Source: Lentisphaerota bacterium (GTDB lineage Bacteria; Verrucomicrobiota; Kiritimatiellia; RFP12; UBA3636). Taken from it: DNA of 8,378 bases. A program made the position numbers and the translations under genes. Positions 6,405 to 8,378 of the stretch are shown in pieces. The notes beneath the pieces were generated by a model. That model saw only the letters and a program-made list of their open reading frames with translations. It made no database searches and had not been told where the DNA came from. Numbering within the stretch: position 1 is the first letter of the stretch; each line of letters begins with the position of its first letter. Location of the stretch: NCBI GenBank assembly GCA_022837245.1, contig JALHHX010000016.1:38057-46434 (forward strand), given 5' to 3'.

Positions 6405-7232
6405 TTATAGGAGATCAGACTGTTTTACAAGAGAATCCATGCTGCCGGATCTGAAACCTTCAAGGTCGAGGTTGATGTAGCGGTAGCCAAGGGTTTTGAG
6501 TGCATCCACGAGTTGATGACGCTGCTCCATTATGACGCCGAATGCCACTGGCGGGACTTCAAGACGGGCTATATCGCCATGAACGCGGATTCGGAACGGG
6601 GTGTTTTCAGGGAGCATCCCGCGGAGAACCGCCTCGCCGTCGGCCACCTTCTTAAGAACATCTTCCGTTAGTTTTGCCCCATAGGGGAAACGCGTGGCAA
6701 GACACGGGGCAGCAGGCCTCTCCGACACATGCAGATCCATATCGCGCGCGATCGCGCGCACGTCGGCTTTCGTCAAACCAACATCTTTCAGAGGTGATAC
6801 AACTCCGCTCTCCTCAAGCGCGCGCAACCCGGGCCTGTAGGTGTGAATGTCATCGGCGTTGGTACCGTCCATAACCGTCGCATAGCCGTTTTCTTCTGCG
6901 ATCTTAAGCAACCGCGCGAGCAACTCACGTTTGCATAGATAGCACCGGTCTTCGGGATTTTCGGAAAAGCCGGCTACGGCAAGCTGATCGAGCTTTTCCA
7001 TCCTTACATCCACGCCACGGCGCCTGGCCCTCTCGAAAGCCTCGTCGAGCCCCGCGCCGGCCTGCAACGCCGAATCAAAGATTACGGCGCGCAGACGAAA
7101 CGGGGTTTCATCGTTCATCTCCGCGAGAACTGCCAGCAACACGGAGCTGTCGACCCCGCCGGAGTACGCTAGCAGGATTCCTCCAGGGGCATAATTGCGC
7201 AAGTGCCCTTTAAGACGCTCCTTCACTCGCAC
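6405..7232 (-). CDS. larE: Pyridinium-3,5-biscarboxylic acid mononucleotide sulfurtransferase (LarE), three-cysteine type
   Basis: Adds sulfur to the carboxylates of the nicotinate-derived precursor of the nickel-pincer nucleotide cofactor, after ATP-dependent adenylylation. The PP-loop SGGVDSS (24-30) marks an ATP pyrophosphatase fold. Cys177 in PAAPCLATRFPYG matches the sacrificial Cys176 of Lactiplantibacillus plantarum LarE. A CYLC pair (Cys97, Cys100) adds two more cysteines, the pattern of LarE enzymes that bind a [4Fe-4S] cluster and act catalytically. The frame stays open to a start at 7358, but that adds 42 residues lying opposite larC coding sequence. GTG 7232 gives 275 residues, the family length, and is preceded by AGGAGG (7250-7245), 12 nt upstream. 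It overlaps larC by 23 bp, which suggests coupling. The cofactor serves LarA-type racemases and epimerases; none is in the window. Confidence 0.92.
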   Translation of the reverse strand: MRVKERLKGHLRNYAPGGILLAYSGGVDSSVLLAVLAEMNDETPFRLRAVIFDSALQAGAGLDEAFERARRRGVDVRMEKLDQLAVAGFSENPEDRCYLCKRELLARLLKIAEENGYATVMDGTNADDIHTYRPGLRALEESGVVSPLKDVGLTKADVRAIARDMDLHVSERPAAPCLATRFPYGAKLTEDVLKKVADGEAVLRGMLPENTPFRIRVHGDIARLEVPPVAFGVIMEQRHQLVDALKTLGYRYINLDLEGFRSGSMDSLVKQSDLL

Positions 7233-8378
7233 AGACCCTTTTTGCCTCCTCAAAGATTTTCTTGAAGTCGTACCCAGTCTCAAGGGACAGCTTCTTGACG
7301 CTCTCGAATTCAGGATGAAACGACTCTTCCCCTTTCCAAACGCTCTTTTTGACATCAACCGATCCGTAGGGCAGCATCACACGCACGGTTGAACGCTCCA
7401 GGCAAGTCCGCTCCACGCGATGGCGGCGCAGCCCGATCGTGGTGGTGCAGCGGAAGACCACGTCCTCGACCGCAGCGAGGTTCTTCTCCGACACCACTAC
7501 GCGCAGGAGGTACGCAGGACGCGACTTTTTCATTATGCAGGGCACGCAATGCGCATCATTCGCCCCCGCCTTCATGAGCTCCTCGATCGCCAGCCCAAGT
7601 TGCTCTCCGGTGGAGTCGTCTATGTTGCTTTCAACAACCCACATGGCGTCTTCAGACACCTCTTCTGAGACGATCATCGCGCGAAGCATGTTCGGCCGCC
7701 CGAAATCGCGCGTGCCAACCCCCACCCCGCTCTTCTCGATCACATACTGGGCGGGGAGCGCAGTGCGCGTGCGAATCGCCCCGGCGATGGCGATGCCGGT
7801 GGGTGTGACCATTTCGCCGCGTACCTCCGCCAATATCCGGAGAGGGATAGAGTATTTGGATGCAATGTTCACAACGGCGGGAACCGGCACCGGCAATTCG
7901 CCATGCTGGCAACGCACGTAACCAGTGCCCTCGGAAACGCCGGTCACAACGCAATCATCAAGCCCCAAATCATCAAGACAGACAGCCGCGCAAATTATGT
8001 CCACAATCGAATCGATTGCGCCAACTTCATGGAAATGCACTTCTTCGATAGGAAGGTTGTGCGCCTTGGCTTCTGACTCGGCGACAAGCATGAAAACCTT
8101 TTTTGCAAGAGCCCTGGCGTTGTCCGTCATCTCCCCGCGGTCAATCACCTCATAGACGTCGGAAATATTACGGTGCACGTGTTCATGCGCTGCCTCGTGA
8201 TCGTGTTCATGCTCGTGATCATGGTCATGCGTATGCTCATGATCGTGGTCGTCCGAGTGTCCATGGTCATGATGGTGGTCGTGTCTGTGTTCGCCTTTGA
8301 GCAAGACGTCGAAACCGCATCCGTCCATTCCGTACGATTTGCGGCGTGAGATTTTGTATTCAAAGCCTTCCACCTTAA
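7210..8378 (-). CDS. larC: Nickel insertase of the nickel-pincer nucleotide cofactor (LarC), N-terminus cut by the right window edge
   Basis: Inserts Ni(II) into the thiolated pyridinium mononucleotide in a CTP-dependent reaction, completing the cofactor of lactate racemase. The frame is open to the right edge. The GTG at 8373 is probably internal, since homologues have roughly 40 more residues (a YLDCFSGxxGDM-like start) that are not visible. Numbering from that GTG, a histidine-rich loop (29-67) is followed by EVHFHEVGAIDSIVDI (111-126), GELPVPVPAV (158-167) and GEMVTPTGIA (186-195). The CTP-binding C-terminal half begins near VVESNIDDSTGEQLG (246-260) and includes MKKSRPA (281-287) and TTTIGLRRH (310-318). 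In L. plantarum the two halves are joined by a ribosomal frameshift; here they form one continuous frame. The stop is TAA at 7212-7210, overlapping larE. An upstream larB or larA, if any, lies outside the window. Confidence 0.93.
   Translation of the reverse strand, partial: KVEGFEYKISRRKSYGMDGCGFDVLLKGEHRHDHHHDHGHSDDHDHEHTHDHDHEHEHDHEAAHEHVHRNISDVYEVIDRGEMTDNARALAKKVFMLVAESEAKAHNLPIEEVHFHEVGAIDSIVDIICAAVCLDDLGLDDCVVTGVSEGTGYVRCQHGELPVPVPAVVNIASKYSIPLRILAEVRGEMVTPTGIAIAGAIRTRTALPAQYVIEKSGVGVGTRDFGRPNMLRAMIVSEEVSEDAMWVVESNIDDSTGEQLGLAIEELMKAGANDAHCVPCIMKKSRPAYLLRVVVSEKNLAAVEDVVFRCTTTIGLRRHRVERTCLERSTVRVMLPYGSVDVKKSVWKGEESFHPEFESVKKLSLETGYDFKKIFEEAKRVCASEGAS
7245..7250 (-). promoter_or_regulatory. 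Ribosome binding site of larE inside the end of larC
   Basis: AGGAGG on the - strand, 12 nt before GTG 7232 and 18 nt before a second in-frame GTG at 7226. It lies within the last codons of larC. It supports the short start of larE over the 42-residue longer reading from 7358. Confidence 0.6.
8173..8289 (-). repeat. Histidine-rich coding repeat in larC
   Basis: Codons 29-67 (counting from GTG 8373) alternate His with Asp or Glu, giving 19 His in 39 residues. At the DNA level it is a degenerate array of 6-base units such as catgat, cgtggt and catgct on the + strand. Such loops in nickel-handling proteins (HypB, UreE and many LarC) bind or buffer nickel. It is low-complexity coding sequence and not a CRISPR or minisatellite. 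Confidence 0.85.

Noticed and set aside
7233..7358. N-terminal extension of larE from 7358
   Set aside because: It is antisense-free but overlaps larC codons, gives an atypical Arg/Ser-rich stretch, and is unnecessary because GTG 7232 with AGGAGG upstream gives the family length.
8173..8289. Repetitive DNA near the right edge considered as a CRISPR or minisatellite array
   Set aside because: The units are about 6 bases, degenerate, without spacers, and fully explained by His-Asp/Glu codons of larC.

Overview
The window reads as ordinary chromosomal DNA from a moderately GC-rich bacterium. It holds five complete protein-coding genes on the + strand after a truncated first one. On the - strand is a two-gene block that runs off the right edge. 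Several complete genes (aspS, murA, truB) have no recognisable Shine-Dalgarno sequence. MurA carries Asp in place of the usual catalytic Cys within a PGGD-IGRRR loop, and citrate synthase is of the GGGNNSTF type. Together these hint at the Bacteroidota or the PVC group (Verrucomicrobiota, Kiritimatiellota, Lentisphaerota). That is a family-resemblance guess; nothing in the window fixes the taxonomy.

Layout: (1) positions 1-797, the C-terminal two thirds or so of a citrate synthase, including its three catalytic residues. (2) 798-907, a gap with a possible sigma70-type promoter. (3) 908-5393, a tight same-strand run: aspS (aspartyl-tRNA synthetase), a purine phosphoribosyltransferase-like gene, murA (first committed step of peptidoglycan synthesis) and truB (tRNA U55 pseudouridylation). 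A perfect 20-bp palindrome lies just after aspS. (4) 5430-6086, a GntR-family regulator with an FCD ligand domain, 36 bp after truB and with the clearest ribosome binding site on the + strand. (5) 6087-6404, a more A/T-rich convergent gap. It contains what looks like a small broken gene on the - strand, starting 1 nt after the larE stop. (6) 6405-8378, larE and larC on the - strand, overlapping by 23 bp, with larC cut by the window edge.

LarE and LarC are the sulfur insertase and nickel insertase that build the nickel-pincer nucleotide cofactor of lactate racemase (LarA) and its relatives. LarB and the LarA-type enzyme are not in view. They could lie beyond the right edge, upstream of larC. 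LarE has the three-cysteine pattern associated with iron-sulfur-dependent LarE rather than the single sacrificial cysteine of the Lactiplantibacillus enzyme. LarC is one continuous reading frame with a striking histidine-rich loop.

I see no CRISPR array, phage, insertion sequence, rRNA or tRNA gene, and no convincing new multi-gene system. The points most worth a second look are the broken gene after larE, the predicted iron-sulfur LarE, and the Asp-type MurA, which predicts intrinsic fosfomycin resistance.
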